Source: Desulfovibrio sp. OH1186_COT-070 (lineage in GTDB: Bacteria > Desulfobacterota > Desulfovibrionia > Desulfovibrionales > Desulfovibrionaceae). From it: 40,577 bases of DNA. Below the pieces are notes generated by a model, which ran no database searches, was not told the origin of the DNA, and saw nothing but the letters and a program-made list of their open reading frames with translations. Below are positions 34,159 to 40,577 of the stretch, piece by piece. Every line of letters begins with the position of its first letter. Positions within the stretch are counted from its first letter, which is position 1. The translations under genes were made by a program, and so were the position numbers. The stretch lies in the NCBI RefSeq assembly GCF_003860215.1, contig NZ_RQYH01000019.1:1-40577 (forward strand). Direction: 5' to 3'.

Positions 34159-34932
34159 TCACGGCGCAACCGCTCCGCCGCCCGTCATGGCACCGGCATC
34201 CTGCAGGCTGCGCAGGCATTGGCCCGCTGACAAAAATTCCGCGCGCCGGGCAGCATAATCGGCCACCAGACGGGCGCGGCCGTGGTCATACAAAACAAGG
34301 CAGCGGGCAAAGCAGTCCACATCTTCGGGATCGTGACTGATGATCACGGCGGGAATGGTCAGCCCGGCGACAAGTTCCTGCAATTCCTCACGCAGTCTTT
34401 CGCGCAACAGGGGATCCAGAGCGGAAAAAGGCTCGTCCAGCAACAACAGCCGGGGGTCCGAATTGAGCGCGCGGGCCAAGGCCGCCCGCTGCCGTTGGCC
34501 GCCGGAAATCTGCCCGGGCAGGCTGGCCGCAAGATGTCCTATGCCCAGCCTTTCCAGCATGTTCTGCGCCCTGTCTCTTTCTGCCCTGGACATACGCCAG
34601 GGCAGAAGGCCCGTGCGCGGATAGGCCACGTTCTGCAGAAGGCTGAGGTGCGGAAAAAGCGCATAGTCCTGAAACATGTAGCCGATGCGCCTTTGCTGCG
34701 CGGGCACGCAGATATTTTTTGCGTTGTCGTACAGCGTGCGGCCGCCGATGCGGATATGCCCCGCGTCAGGGCGGATCAGCCCTGCCAGGCACTGCATGGT
34801 CAGGCTTTTTCCCGACCCGGAAGGTCCGAAAAACACCGCGCTCTTGTATTCCGCGCCGATGTCAAAAGCCACGTCCAGACAGAAGGGTGACAAGCCTTTG
34901 TGAAAATTCTTGACCAGCCGCAGGGAGATCAC
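34159..34932 (-). CDS. modC: Molybdate/tungstate ABC transporter ATP-binding protein
   Basis: Energises molybdate import with ModB and ModA. Walker A is GPSGSGKS, the ABC signature is ISGGQRQR, and Walker B is LLLLDEPFSALD, with the switch histidine in ISHDPEDV. At 257 aa it lacks the ~110-residue C-terminal TOBE domain of the classical ~350-aa ModC, so the transporter probably has no oxyanion-triggered inhibition of its own. The start overlaps the modB stop by four bases. Identification as ModC rather than another importer ATPase rests on its neighbours. Confidence 0.92.
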   Translation of the reverse strand: MISLRLVKNFHKGLSPFCLDVAFDIGAEYKSAVFFGPSGSGKSLTMQCLAGLIRPDAGHIRIGGRTLYDNAKNICVPAQQRRIGYMFQDYALFPHLSLLQNVAYPRTGLLPWRMSRAERDRAQNMLERLGIGHLAASLPGQISGGQRQRAALARALNSDPRLLLLDEPFSALDPLLRERLREELQELVAGLTIPAVIISHDPEDVDCFARCLVLYDHGRARLVADYAARRAEFLSAGQCLRSLQDAGAMTGGGAVAP

Positions 34933-35609
34933 GCCCGCCGCCTCCCGAATTTCATCAGAAATTCCGCAACCAGGAGCAGGGCCACACAGGCTGCCGAGGT
35001 AATGAGCACAAGAAAGGTGGCGCGGTGGTCTTCACCGGCCTGAAAGGCATCGTAAATGGCCAGGGCCAAGGTTTGTGTCTTGCCGGGAATATTGCCCGCA
35101 ATCATCAGGGTGGCCCCGAATTCGCCCATGCCCCGCGCAAAGGCCAGCATGATGCCCGCAAAAATTCCCTTCCAGGCCAGAGGCAGGGAAATGCTGAAAA
35201 AAACACGCCATTCCGAAGCGCCGAGGGTGCGGGCCGCGTCTTCCAGATGGCGATCCACCTGCTCCAGAGACGCGCGCGCCGACTTGTAGATAAGCGGAAA
35301 AACCACCACTGTGGCCGCAACCACCGCACCTTGCCAGGAAAATATCAGGTTTATTCCCCATTCTGCCAGCGCCTGCCCAAAAACACCGCGCCGCCCCACC
35401 AGCACAATGAGGTAGTAACCCAGAACCGTGGGCGGCAACACCAGCGGCAGGGTGCAGAGAGAGTCCAGCAGGGCGGGCATGGGGCCGCTTTTGTGCGCCA
35501 GCAGCCGGGCCGTGAGCGTGGCCGCCACAAAGGAGACGGCCGTGGCCGCTCCGGCCACGCGCACCGACAGCTCCAGCGGACTCCAGACGGAAAGTCCCCC
35601 CAGATCCAT
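34929..35609 (-). CDS. modB: Molybdate/tungstate ABC transporter permease
   Basis: A 226-aa inner-membrane permease with about five to six helices and the importer EAA-type loop (EDAARTLGASEWRVFFSISLP) that contacts ModC. PLVLPPTVLGYYLIVL and FARGMGEFGATLMIAGNIPG are typical ModB segments. ATG 35609 is followed by MDLGGLSVWSPLELS. A 135-bp gap and a hairpin separate it from modA, so modBC may have their own promoter; inverted and GC-rich motifs lie there but no clear -35/-10. Confidence 0.94.
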   Translation of the reverse strand: MDLGGLSVWSPLELSVRVAGAATAVSFVAATLTARLLAHKSGPMPALLDSLCTLPLVLPPTVLGYYLIVLVGRRGVFGQALAEWGINLIFSWQGAVVAATVVVFPLIYKSARASLEQVDRHLEDAARTLGASEWRVFFSISLPLAWKGIFAGIMLAFARGMGEFGATLMIAGNIPGKTQTLALAIYDAFQAGEDHRATFLVLITSAACVALLLVAEFLMKFGRRRA

Positions 35610-35737
35610 GCGTTCCCCCTTTCAAGGGCGCATCCCGAAAGCATTCTCCACAGCAGATGCGCCCCGAAAAAGCTTGCCGCGCGGCATGCGGGCCGTGCGG
35701 CAAACCAGTATGGCACACAAAGGCCCAAAAGTCTTTA

Positions 35738-35755
35738 CCAGACCTCAAGGTCTGG
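35738..35755 (-). terminator. Hairpin at the modA stop codon
   Basis: CCAGACC (35738-35744) pairs with GGTCTGG (35749-35755) around the four bases TCAA. It overlaps the modA stop codon (35745-35747 on the minus strand). On the minus strand TAAAGACTTTT follows. Likely ends or weakens the modA transcript before modBC. Confidence 0.5.
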
Positions 35756-36497
35756 CAAAACCGTACTTGGCCAGAACTTCCTGCCCCTCACCCGAGAGCA
35801 CAAAGTCCACAAAAGCTTGGCCCATGACGGCATTCCTGCCGGTACGGGCCACAGCCACGGGATAGGTCACGGGCGCATGCCCTTCCGCCACCATGACCAC
35901 GTCAACCTTGTCGGCCATCTGCCTGGCATCGGTTCCGTAAACAAAACCCGCGTCCACCTCGCCGCGGGCCACATAGTCCAGCACCTGCCGCACACTGTTG
36001 CCCATGACAAGGCGGGCTTGCAGGCCGTCCCAGAGTCCGGCGGAAGTCAGAGCTTCCCGCGCATAGCGGCCTGCGGGCACGGAGTCGGGATTGCCCACGG
36101 CAATCCGCCCCAGAGAGGAAATGTCTGCCAGTTTGCCCGGCTTTCCGGATCCGGCGGGCACGATGAGCACCAGCGTATTGCGGGCAAAATCCTTGCGGGT
36201 GGCCGCATCCACCAGCCCGGCCTCCACGGCCTTGTTCATGGTGGCCTGATCGGCAGAGGCAAACACGTCCACGGGCGCACCCTCCTGCATCTGCTTGAGC
36301 AGCGGATTGGAGGCGGCAAAATTCACGTTGATCTTCAGCCCTTCGTACTGCTTCTCGAACAGATTTTTGAGTTCGGTAAAGGCATTGGTCAGACTGGCTG
36401 CGGCGGAAACGGTCACTTCTGCCGCGTGCGCGGGAAGATGCAGCAGGAGAGCACAGGTCAGGGCCATCACCAACCGGGGAAAAAATCTCTTTTTCAT
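35745..36497 (-). CDS. modA: Periplasmic molybdate/tungstate-binding protein
   Basis: Captures the oxyanion and delivers it to ModBC. A signal peptide covers residues 1-25 (KKRFFPRL, then LVMALTCALLLHLPAHAAE). The mature protein begins VTVSAAASLTNAFTEL, the ModA N-terminus whose serines ligate the oxyanion, and continues with FAASNPLLKQMQEGAPVDVF and VRQVLDYVARGEVDAGFVYG. At 250 aa it is the usual length. ATG 36497 has GGGAGGT at good spacing; the long upstream open frame is spurious. Divergent from tunR across a control region. Confidence 0.95.
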   Translation of the reverse strand: MKKRFFPRLVMALTCALLLHLPAHAAEVTVSAAASLTNAFTELKNLFEKQYEGLKINVNFAASNPLLKQMQEGAPVDVFASADQATMNKAVEAGLVDAATRKDFARNTLVLIVPAGSGKPGKLADISSLGRIAVGNPDSVPAGRYAREALTSAGLWDGLQARLVMGNSVRQVLDYVARGEVDAGFVYGTDARQMADKVDVVMVAEGHAPVTYPVAVARTGRNAVMGQAFVDFVLSGEGQEVLAKYGFARP

Positions 36498-36518
36498 GCA
36501 TACCTCCCAAAAATGCGG

Positions 36519-36589
36519 GTTTGTGGCGAAAACGGGCGGTACAGGACACCCGAAAGAAGCATACTCCTTGGCCCTGTGCCGCCACAAAC
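36519..36589 (-). promoter_or_regulatory. modA control region with separated inverted repeat
   Basis: The 10-bp arms GTTTGTGGCG (36519-36528) and CGCCACAAAC (36580-36589) are perfect inverted copies 51 bp apart. On the minus strand TTGTGG (36587-36582), 18 bp, TATGCT (36563-36558) could be the modA promoter, with its -35 inside one arm. A role as regulator sites is inference; I cannot recall the TunR consensus well enough to match it. Confidence 0.35.
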
Positions 36590-36619
36590 ATGTCCTCATT
36601 TTTGCAAAAACCGTGACCG

Positions 36620-36650
36620 TTGTGCTTTTGCAGAATTTTTCTGTATACAG
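36620..36650 (+). promoter_or_regulatory. Candidate tunR promoter with palindrome
   Basis: TTGTGC (36620-36625), 18 bp, TATACA (36644-36649). The -10 lies in the perfect palindrome CTGTATACAG (36641-36650), flanked by T-rich and A-rich bases, so a regulator bound there would block it, suggesting autoregulation. Confidence 0.4.
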
Positions 36651-36672
36651 GGAAAAGACACGGTACAAGACC

Positions 36673-37797
36673 ATGCAGAAAAACGGACATCGCGAACATA
36701 TGGCCGCGCTTTTGCGCACTCTTTCCTCCTCGGACCGGGCTTGGCTGCGGCAGAGACTCATGCGCCATGACTCCAAGGCATTGTTGCAGAATGCGGGCGG
36801 CCTGAGCCGGAGCGAGCTTCTGGCGGCGGAATCCTGGCTCTGGGAACATGCGGAAAAAGCCGCAAGGCCCCGCGAAAAACAGCCGCGCCTGCGCATGTGG
36901 CTCATTTTCATGCTGCTGCGCTACGCCGGGCTGCGCCTGGTGGAGGTATTTTCTGTCAGACGCGCGCATCTGGATTTGCGGGAGGGCATCGTCCGTGTGC
37001 CCGGAACCGACGAAGCGCAGCCACGTGAAGTGCCGCTGCCCCTGACCGTGAGCCGCCGTCTGCTGCGCGTGCTGGAAGATCCCGCGCTTTTTCCCGCAGA
37101 AGGCGAATTTCTGCGCTGCGACTCCAGCTATGTGCGCCGCTACCTGTATCAGTGTGCCGCTGCCTGCGGCATACCGGCGGGTTTGCTGAGCGCCCGTGCC
37201 CTGCGCCGCAACCGGGCGCTGGAAATGAGCCGCCAGGGCCTGCCGCTGCCGGTGATCGACATTTTTCTGGGCCGCAACGAGGCTCCCGGCCAGGCGGGCA
37301 TTGTGCGTTGCGACCGCAAGGAAGCCCAGCGCCTGCTGCGCGAACAATTACAAAAGGAACGCCCCATGAAAACCAGCGCGCGCAATATTTTTCAGGGCCG
37401 CATCGTGCGTCTGCGCGGCAGCGGCCTGCTGGTGGAAGTGACGCTGCGCACTGCGGGCAACCTGCCCGTTGTCGCCCTGATCACTGACGAAAGCTTCAAA
37501 GCCCTTGCCCTTGAGGAGGGCAAGCTGGTCAATGCCAGCGTCAAGGCTCCCTGGGTGCTGATTCAGGAGGGAGAGCTCGCCTCCAACACATCTCCCCCGG
37601 CGGAAAACTGCTTCAGCGGGGTGGTGGAACGGGTGCGCGAGGACGAACTGGCGGCGGAAATTCTGGTGGCCCTGCCCGACGGCAGCCAAGTGTGCGTCCT
37701 GCACGGCAAAAACCGGGAAGAACCGCTGAACCTGAGCCCGGGGCAAAAGGTCACGGTGTTTTTCAAGGCGTTTTCCGTCATCCTCAATCTGGAGTGA
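36673..37797 (+). CDS. tunR: TunR-family tungstate/molybdate-responsive regulator (recombinase fold + two TOBE domains)
   Basis: The N-terminal ~230 residues have the XerC/XerD tyrosine-recombinase fold (MWLIFMLLRYAGLRLVEVFS, then LLSARALRRNRALEMSRQGL). Two TOBE domains follow (about 236-300 and 308-374), as in oxyanion-binding ModE and Mop proteins. Catalytic residues are largely lost: Arg I (R88) and Arg II (R178) remain, but the HxxR histidine position is R175, the LGH histidine is R201 and the tyrosine position appears to be V211. It should therefore bind DNA without recombining it. This matches TunR, described in sulfate reducers as activating modABC unless tungstate is present. The start could be ATG 36673 or 36700; both have weak ribosome-binding sites. 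Confidence 0.88.
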   Translation: MQKNGHREHMAALLRTLSSSDRAWLRQRLMRHDSKALLQNAGGLSRSELLAAESWLWEHAEKAARPREKQPRLRMWLIFMLLRYAGLRLVEVFSVRRAHLDLREGIVRVPGTDEAQPREVPLPLTVSRRLLRVLEDPALFPAEGEFLRCDSSYVRRYLYQCAAACGIPAGLLSARALRRNRALEMSRQGLPLPVIDIFLGRNEAPGQAGIVRCDRKEAQRLLREQLQKERPMKTSARNIFQGRIVRLRGSGLLVEVTLRTAGNLPVVALITDESFKALALEEGKLVNASVKAPWVLIQEGELASNTSPPAENCFSGVVERVREDELAAEILVALPDGSQVCVLHGKNREEPLNLSPGQKVTVFFKAFSVILNLE

Positions 37798-37894
37798 CCC
37801 GCCGGACGGCAAAGCCGCGCGGCAGAGGTTTTGTCCCCGGCGGCAAAGTACGTTGCACATGTGGGACAATGGCGGGATATCGCCCGGTGGCTGT

Positions 37895-38554
37895 TTATTC
37901 CTTGTGCAGACCGCAGACCTTGCCAAGGCGGCGTCCCGACTCGGCATAGTGCTCTCGCAGGGTGGCCTCGATACGTTGGGGATTTTTGCTGCACACCGCC
38001 CTGAAAATCACGCAATGCCGCTCATGAAATTCCTGCGGTGAAAAAAGGGTATTCCAGCAGTTGTAGTACAGAAATTTGGAAAGATGCGCACAGGAATTGC
38101 GCGCGGTGTTGACCATCAGCCTGTTGTCGCAACGCGACAGCAGGGCATTGTGAAAGGCCTCGTCAATATCGCTCATCTCCGAGAGCCCTCTGGCCGTGCG
38201 GCTCTGGCGTTCCATCTCGTGCAGAATTTCTTCCAGTCCGGTCAGGGCCGCCTCGCCCCACAATGCCAGAGACTGTACGATGCACGCCCCCTCCAGGGTT
38301 CCGCCCAAACAATAACTGTCCTCAATTTCCTTGGGCGTCAGATGGCGGATAAAGCGCGCCTTTTGCGGCACACCCGTCACCAGTCCCTGCTGCTGCAAGG
38401 ACTGCAAGGCTTCGCGCACCGGCCCCCGACTGATGCCAAGATGCTCGGCAATCTCCACTTCACGAACAGGATCGCCGGGAGCAAGAGTTCCGTCCAGCAG
38501 ACATTGCTTGATATAACTGATGGCCTGTTCGGCATAGGTCTGAACCTGATGCAA
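37895..38554 (-). CDS. GntR-family transcriptional regulator (FCD domain)
   Basis: The N-terminal winged helix-turn-helix (residues 10-75; REVEIAEHLGISRGPVREAL) is the GntR signature. The C-terminal helical FCD domain (about 85-205) has candidate metal/ligand residues in DEAFHNALL and EFHERHCVIF. FadR-type members usually sense organic acids. At 219 aa it is complete. The start codon appears to be TTG at 38554, with GGAGG about 10 bases upstream; no ATG or GTG fits better. It lies downstream of the NhaC-type gene on the same strand, so it may control that transporter. Convergent with tunR across 97 bp with no obvious terminator. Confidence 0.88.
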   Translation of the reverse strand: MHQVQTYAEQAISYIKQCLLDGTLAPGDPVREVEIAEHLGISRGPVREALQSLQQQGLVTGVPQKARFIRHLTPKEIEDSYCLGGTLEGACIVQSLALWGEAALTGLEEILHEMERQSRTARGLSEMSDIDEAFHNALLSRCDNRLMVNTARNSCAHLSKFLYYNCWNTLFSPQEFHERHCVIFRAVCSKNPQRIEATLREHYAESGRRLGKVCGLHKE

Positions 38555-38807
38555 AGGGGTGCAACCTCCGTTTCTACTCCTTGTAGGTAGGCCCGGACAC
38601 GGCCAAAGTCAACGGGTTGCCCGGCGAGACCGGCAATGCTGAAACGGGGCAGACCAGAGTTGGCCACGCTGTTGCGAACCGCAATCTGGTCAGACCTCGC
38701 TGCCTCCTGCCAGTAATGGGCAAGACCCGGTTGCTGCATCTCCAGGCCTTGCCCATCTTGGAATCCAACTACGTCTCCGGGCAATCTTGTTGCCGAAAAC
38801 AAAGGAT
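38555..38807 (-). other. Inverted-repeat-rich spacer before gntR, possible structured leader
   Basis: Several perfect inverted pairs occur, read on the minus strand. TTGCCCGG (38784-38777) can pair with CCGGGCAA (38624-38617), enclosing ATGGGCAAG/CTTGCCCAT (38756-38748 with 38724-38716) and GACCAGA/TCTGGTC (38691-38685 with 38658-38652), the last with an inner TTGCG/CGCAA stem. CCGGGCAA can instead pair with the nearby TTGCCGG (38636-38630), so two folds compete shortly before the gntR start. It resembles no riboswitch I know. Open frames cross the spacer but show no recognisable protein; a decayed gene is the main alternative. Confidence 0.35.
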
Positions 38808-40220
38808 TCAAGCCTGCACTTTTGCCTCGGCAGGCATTTCCTCGGGGCCAGCAAACCGACGGTTCCATCCCGTCATGACAGAAAGGAGCAGTACCCCCAG
38901 CAAGGCCCAGGAATAGGGATTACAGAGCGCGGAGCTGATGGGAGGAGCCGGTATGCCGTAACTCTCCGCAGCGGAGTTCAAAGCCGCATACCAAGCGGCC
39001 ACAACAATATGCCAAGGCAAAAGAAAAAAGATGGTGCATACCGCGCAGTCCATGAGGTTGGCTCTGCGCGCGGGTGCCAGACGGAATTTTTCACCCATGG
39101 GGCGCACCAGGCTCGGCCCCACCAGAAGTTCGGCCGGAGCATTGGCGGAAATGGGTATGGATGCGGCAATCGTCACGCCGACGATGAAGAGTTCGGCCTG
39201 CCGCACTGTGGTCACCACACTTTTGTGCGCGAAATCAAGAATTTTTCCCATAACGCCGCATTCCACAAGAATCTGCGTCACGGCCAGAATGAGAACGGCA
39301 AAAACGATGGCGCCCACAACGCCGTCAATGCCCGCCTGGATAATACCCGTGGATCCGCCCGCCTTGGCGGGAACAGAAAAAAGATCCGCAGGCTTGAGCG
39401 TCCCTGTGCAGAAGCCGATCAACGCTCCGGACAGGTTGCCGTAGATCAGCGCCTCAATGATATGACGTCCGCGCAGGGCCGCTGCCACCACAACAACCAG
39501 CGCCATCAGCATGAGTGCTCCCAGAGGATTCAGGTCTGCCTGTATCTCGGGCAGCGTACCCGCCCCGCTCCCTCCACCGAAGAGAAGAAACACCGCACCA
39601 GCCAGGACAGCGGCACTCATGGACAGTGGAAACCGGGAGCGCACGACATCGCGCATGCTCGCCCCCTGCGTATAGGCCGAAACAATGGTCGTGTCGGAAA
39701 TGGGAGCGAGATTGTCCCCGAAGGCCGCACCGGACAGAATGGCCAGCCCGAGCATGACCGGATCGGAACCAAGAAAGTACCCGGCCGGATAGAGCACGGG
39801 CGTCAGAGCTATGCATGTTCCCGTGCTGGTGCCCGTGCCCAGGGAAAAAAGCATGGCCGCCAGAAAAACGCACAGGGTAAATACGGCCCCGTGGGCTCCC
39901 GTGCTCATTCCTATCCATAAAAGCCCGTTGACAAGACCACCTGCAGCCATGAGTTTGCCAAAAACACCGGCAAACAACCACGCCGTCACAATGACAATAC
40001 CTGTCTTGTCAGCCATGCCGCGCATGGCCGCTTCACAATATTCCTTCTTGTCACGCGCGCAGAAAAGCCCCCCAGCAAGGGCCAGCCAAACACAAGCCCA
40101 GAAAGGTTTCGTGCCGCCACGGCCTTCGACAGAAAGCCAGACAAGTCCTGCAACCAGGATAACCAGAGGAATCAGTCCACCCCATGCGCCTCCATACATA
40201 CGCAATGTTCCATCTTTCAT
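38808..40220 (-). CDS. NhaC-family Na+/H+ (or Na+/organic acid) antiporter
   Basis: A 470-aa membrane protein with about 11-12 helices. Characteristic stretches are FSLGTGTSTGTCIALTPVLY and GAAFGDNLAPISDTTIVSAY, the NhaC-type ion-coupling segments, and the late NAPAELLVGPSLVRPMG. Members exchange Na+ for H+ or for metabolites such as malate and lactate; which applies here is unknown. ATG 40220 is set by GAGGTAATC directly upstream; an ATG seven codons earlier has no such site. gntR lies 253 bp downstream on the same strand, and the IS end lies about 200 bp upstream, so its native promoter could have been displaced by the insertion. Confidence 0.88.
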   Translation of the reverse strand: MKDGTLRMYGGAWGGLIPLVILVAGLVWLSVEGRGGTKPFWACVWLALAGGLFCARDKKEYCEAAMRGMADKTGIVIVTAWLFAGVFGKLMAAGGLVNGLLWIGMSTGAHGAVFTLCVFLAAMLFSLGTGTSTGTCIALTPVLYPAGYFLGSDPVMLGLAILSGAAFGDNLAPISDTTIVSAYTQGASMRDVVRSRFPLSMSAAVLAGAVFLLFGGGSGAGTLPEIQADLNPLGALMLMALVVVVAAALRGRHIIEALIYGNLSGALIGFCTGTLKPADLFSVPAKAGGSTGIIQAGIDGVVGAIVFAVLILAVTQILVECGVMGKILDFAHKSVVTTVRQAELFIVGVTIAASIPISANAPAELLVGPSLVRPMGEKFRLAPARRANLMDCAVCTIFFLLPWHIVVAAWYAALNSAAESYGIPAPPISSALCNPYSWALLGVLLLSVMTGWNRRFAGPEEMPAEAKVQA

Positions 40221-40418
40221 GATTACCTCTATTCGCTTCATATTACGGTAGTGTCCAGAAGTTTTCGCACTTTTCGTAGCAAGCCAGGCGGCGTGGTTAT
40301 CGTCAGGAGTTGGCGCGGTCCTTGTGAGCGATACGCCCCAAAAAGTATCTTGGCTGCAAGGCCCGTGGCAACTCCGGAATTATCCCTAATCTTCCTGGTG
40401 CGTGTTCACGTTCCCCTG
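40221..40418. other. Spacer between NhaC-type gene and the IS element
   Basis: About 200 bp with no gene I can support. TAGTGTC at 40250-40256 repeats seven bases of the outer IS end (40421-40427), which may be chance or a trace of an older end. No convincing promoter for the antiporter gene was found. Confidence 0.4.
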
Positions 40419-40577
40419 GATAGTGTCGTCACGAGATTGAGGCCCATAAAAAGATACATCTGATCTGAATAGCGGCCAGGAATGAGGCTGCATTTTTCGC
40501 GTATCGGGTCGCAATGCCGCGCCATCGCTTCAAATGGAGGAACGCGTTCTCTATCAGGTGCCGGGCCTTGTAAAGCT
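40419..40577 (-). mobile_element. IS5-family insertion sequence, 3' end, cut by the window edge
   Basis: Read on the minus strand from 40575, an open frame of 48 codons ends at TGA (40431-40429). It encodes LYKARHLIENAFLHLKRW, GIATRYAKNAASFLAAIQI and a short tail, the conserved C-terminus of IS5-type (IS427-like) transposases with the ENAF...LKRWRxIATRY signature. The outer end of the element is near GATAGTGTCG (40419-40428), where similarity to 1-122 begins. The frame is intact here, unlike the left copy. Most of the transposase lies beyond the window. Confidence 0.85.

Noticed and set aside
36673..37370. An active phage or transposon integrase
   Set aside because: The fold is recombinase-like, but the nucleophilic tyrosine and both histidines appear replaced, it is fused to TOBE domains and it lies beside modA.
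38377..38868. A minus-strand frame crossing the gntR-antiporter spacer
   Set aside because: It overlaps both neighbours out of frame and has no recognisable family; kept only as the alternative explanation (decayed gene) for the spacer.
40251..40463. A 70-codon plus-strand frame at the right end
   Set aside because: It crosses the IS boundary and runs antisense to the transposase end, with no motif or ribosome-binding site.

Overview
The window looks like ordinary chromosome of a GC-rich sulfate reducer of the Desulfovibrio group (Desulfovibrionaceae). This rests on gene content rather than a search: a periplasmic CbiK cobaltochelatase, a TunR-type regulator built from an XerC/D-like domain plus two TOBE domains beside modABC, a DUF4911 protein and a two-subunit class I fumarase. 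Both ends carry the 3' end of the same IS5-family element in opposite orientations, about 94% identical over 123 positions. The window may therefore be a whole contig broken at repeats.

Layout. 1-122: degenerate IS end. 353-6134 (+): apparent operon of a PreP-type M16 protease, a sulfotransferase-like protein, a CbiR-like TIM-barrel protein and a DHH phosphoesterase, closed by a perfect 24-bp hairpin. 6280-6374 (-): tRNA-Ser(GCU) with its own promoter. 6622-7905 (+): phenylacetate-CoA ligase family gene, convergent with cbiK (-), which has a cobalamin riboswitch in its leader. 9281-10993 (+): rpsA with six S1 repeats. 11272-14153 (+): near-consensus sigma-54 promoter, an APC-type permease, and a membrane-anchored family-3 solute-binding protein. 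mutL (-) follows.

16337-25875 (+): a small two-CxxC protein, azlC-azlD, DUF4911, then the housekeeping run pyrH-frr-uppS-cdsA-dxr-rseP-tsaB and a DASS/SLC13 transporter. This run joins ribosome recycling, isoprenoid and phospholipid precursor synthesis, intramembrane proteolysis and tRNA t6A modification. ribF, an unknown 166-aa protein and a DEAD-box helicase run back on the minus strand. hisI-hisG, a cysteine-cluster protein and a PilZ protein follow on plus.

32658-36497 (-): fumarase beta and alpha, modC, modB and modA, with tunR divergent from modA. modA has its own terminator-like hairpin, and ModC lacks the usual C-terminal TOBE domain, so oxyanion sensing appears to fall to TunR. 37895-40220 (-): an NhaC-family antiporter and a GntR/FCD regulator, separated by 253 bp containing several inverted repeats.

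I see no CRISPR array, prophage, toxin-antitoxin pair or recognised defence island. The observations most worth following are the inverted-repeat leader before gntR, the sigma-54 promoter of the permease/solute-binding pair, the operon placing a CbiR-like enzyme beside a sulfotransferase, and the TunR/mod control region.
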